6,605 nt of DNA from DAISJM01 sp036821485 (lineage in GTDB: Bacteria > Verrucomicrobiota > Kiritimatiellia > CAIQIC01 > JAGNIJ01). The stretch is taken from the NCBI GenBank assembly GCA_036821485.1, contig DAISJM010000096.1, positions 1 through 6,605 on the forward strand. The letters are read 5' to 3'. Position 1 is the first letter of the stretch, and the number at the start of each line of letters is the position of its first letter. The notes under the pieces were generated by a model. It searched no databases and was not told the DNA's origin. It saw nothing but the letters and a program-made list of their open reading frames with translations. The position numbers and the translations under genes are program-made. Shown in pieces: positions 6,444 to 6,605 of the stretch.

Positions 6444-6605
6444 TTATGGCCTCCTCACACAACGGAACCCGTCCGTGTGGAAGCCTACGGCATCGGGGAA
6501 GGTGCTCCCCCTGGCCATACACCGCGCGAAAGTGCCTTCGACAAACCAATCGCTCCCGCGCAGCACACGCCGCGTCCCCGAGGTCGGGCGCGTCGGGGAC
6601 GCGCG
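6444..6605 (-). CDS. C-terminal end of a SUMF1/FGE-sulfatase domain protein (partial)
   Basis: This is the last 53 codons of a gene that enters from the right edge and ends at a TAA (6446-6444). The translation contains RRVLRGSDW, then an R-C-M-A-R segment, and ends TDGFRCVRRP. It matches the closing signature of the SUMF1/formylglycine-generating-enzyme fold, where a segment like P-T-x-P-x-S-G-x-x-R-V-x-R-G-G-S-W is followed by R-x-A-x-R and GFRCV near the C-terminus. The usual RGGSW is RGSDW here. Cysteines where the catalytic pair of true FGE would align are not seen, so a sulfatase-activating role is doubtful; many bacterial members have other or unknown roles. The N-terminal part, including any signal peptide or fused domain, lies outside. 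The stop is 33 bases before the first possible start of the DUF2127 gene, so the two may be cotranscribed. Family membership is fairly sure; function is unknown. Confidence 0.75.
   Translation of the reverse strand, partial: RASPTRPTSGTRRVLRGSDWFVEGTFARCMARGSTFPDAVGFHTDGFRCVRRP
6571..6603. repeat. Perfect 11-bp inverted repeat with 11-base loop
   Basis: The arms CGCGTCCCCGA (6571-6581) and TCGGGGACGCG (6593-6603) are exact reverse complements separated by 11 GC-rich bases. The structure lies inside the coding sequence of the SUMF1-domain protein, just upstream of its RVLRG segment. No T-run follows on the minus strand, so it does not look like an intrinsic terminator for that direction. The + strand direction leaves the window after two bases. 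It may be a dispersed GC-rich repeat or chance in GC-rich coding DNA. Confidence 0.6.

Noticed and set aside
6304..6549. An 81-codon minus-strand frame overlapping the right end
   Set aside because: It is out of frame with both the SUMF1-type tail and the DUF2127 protein, which explain the same bases with recognisable motifs.
6411..6560. Possible promoter before the DUF2127 gene (for example TTGTCG with TGTATG at 17 bases)
   Set aside because: Both hexamers are poor matches and lie inside the coding end of the SUMF1-type gene.
6571..6605. Inverted repeat as an intrinsic terminator
   Set aside because: On the minus strand no T-run follows the stem and coding continues through it; on the + strand the window ends.

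Overview
The window (about 60% GC by eye) carries only minus-strand genes, so transcription runs from base 6605 towards base 1. Both ends are cut inside a gene. The organism looks like a high-GC Gram-negative bacterium. An exported SmpA/BamE-like protein, a DUF2127 membrane protein, a formylglycine-generating-enzyme-like (SUMF1) domain and a nucleotide-sugar cluster together would fit the Planctomycetota/Verrucomicrobiota group, but this placement is inference with low confidence. I saw no tRNA, rRNA, CRISPR array or insertion sequence.

Right-hand block (6605 to 3951), six co-directional genes with short gaps: the C-terminal end of a SUMF1/FGE-sulfatase domain protein, missed by start-to-stop gene finding because it enters from the right edge; a DUF2127 membrane protein; a three-helix small membrane protein; a membrane-anchored protein with an acyl-carrier-protein-like domain; an exported two-domain protein with an SmpA/BamE-like N-terminal half; and a small metal-binding cupin. 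Gaps range from about 13 to 70 bases, so read-through is plausible. The set matches no system I know.

Left-hand block (3845 to 1), a nucleotide-sugar biosynthesis operon for a surface polysaccharide: an NAD-dependent epimerase/dehydratase, a GDP-L-fucose-synthase-like epimerase/reductase, a GHMP kinase resembling D-glycero-alpha-D-manno-heptose-7-phosphate (or fucose) kinases, and a PLP-dependent DegT/DnrJ/EryC1 sugar aminotransferase cut by the left edge. The first three are nearly back to back (11 bases, then TAA directly followed by ATG). A good sigma-70-type promoter (TTGACA, 17-base spacer, TAGTTT) sits just before the first gene, so close to its ATG that the mRNA should be almost leaderless.

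Together the left block suggests synthesis of an activated deoxy- or amino-sugar (hexose or heptose). The most interesting points are: the canonical catalytic serine of the fucose-synthase-like enzyme appears to be glycine; the operon's first gene appears leaderless; an ACP-like domain is tethered to the membrane; and a SUMF1-type tail carries a perfect inverted repeat inside its coding sequence.
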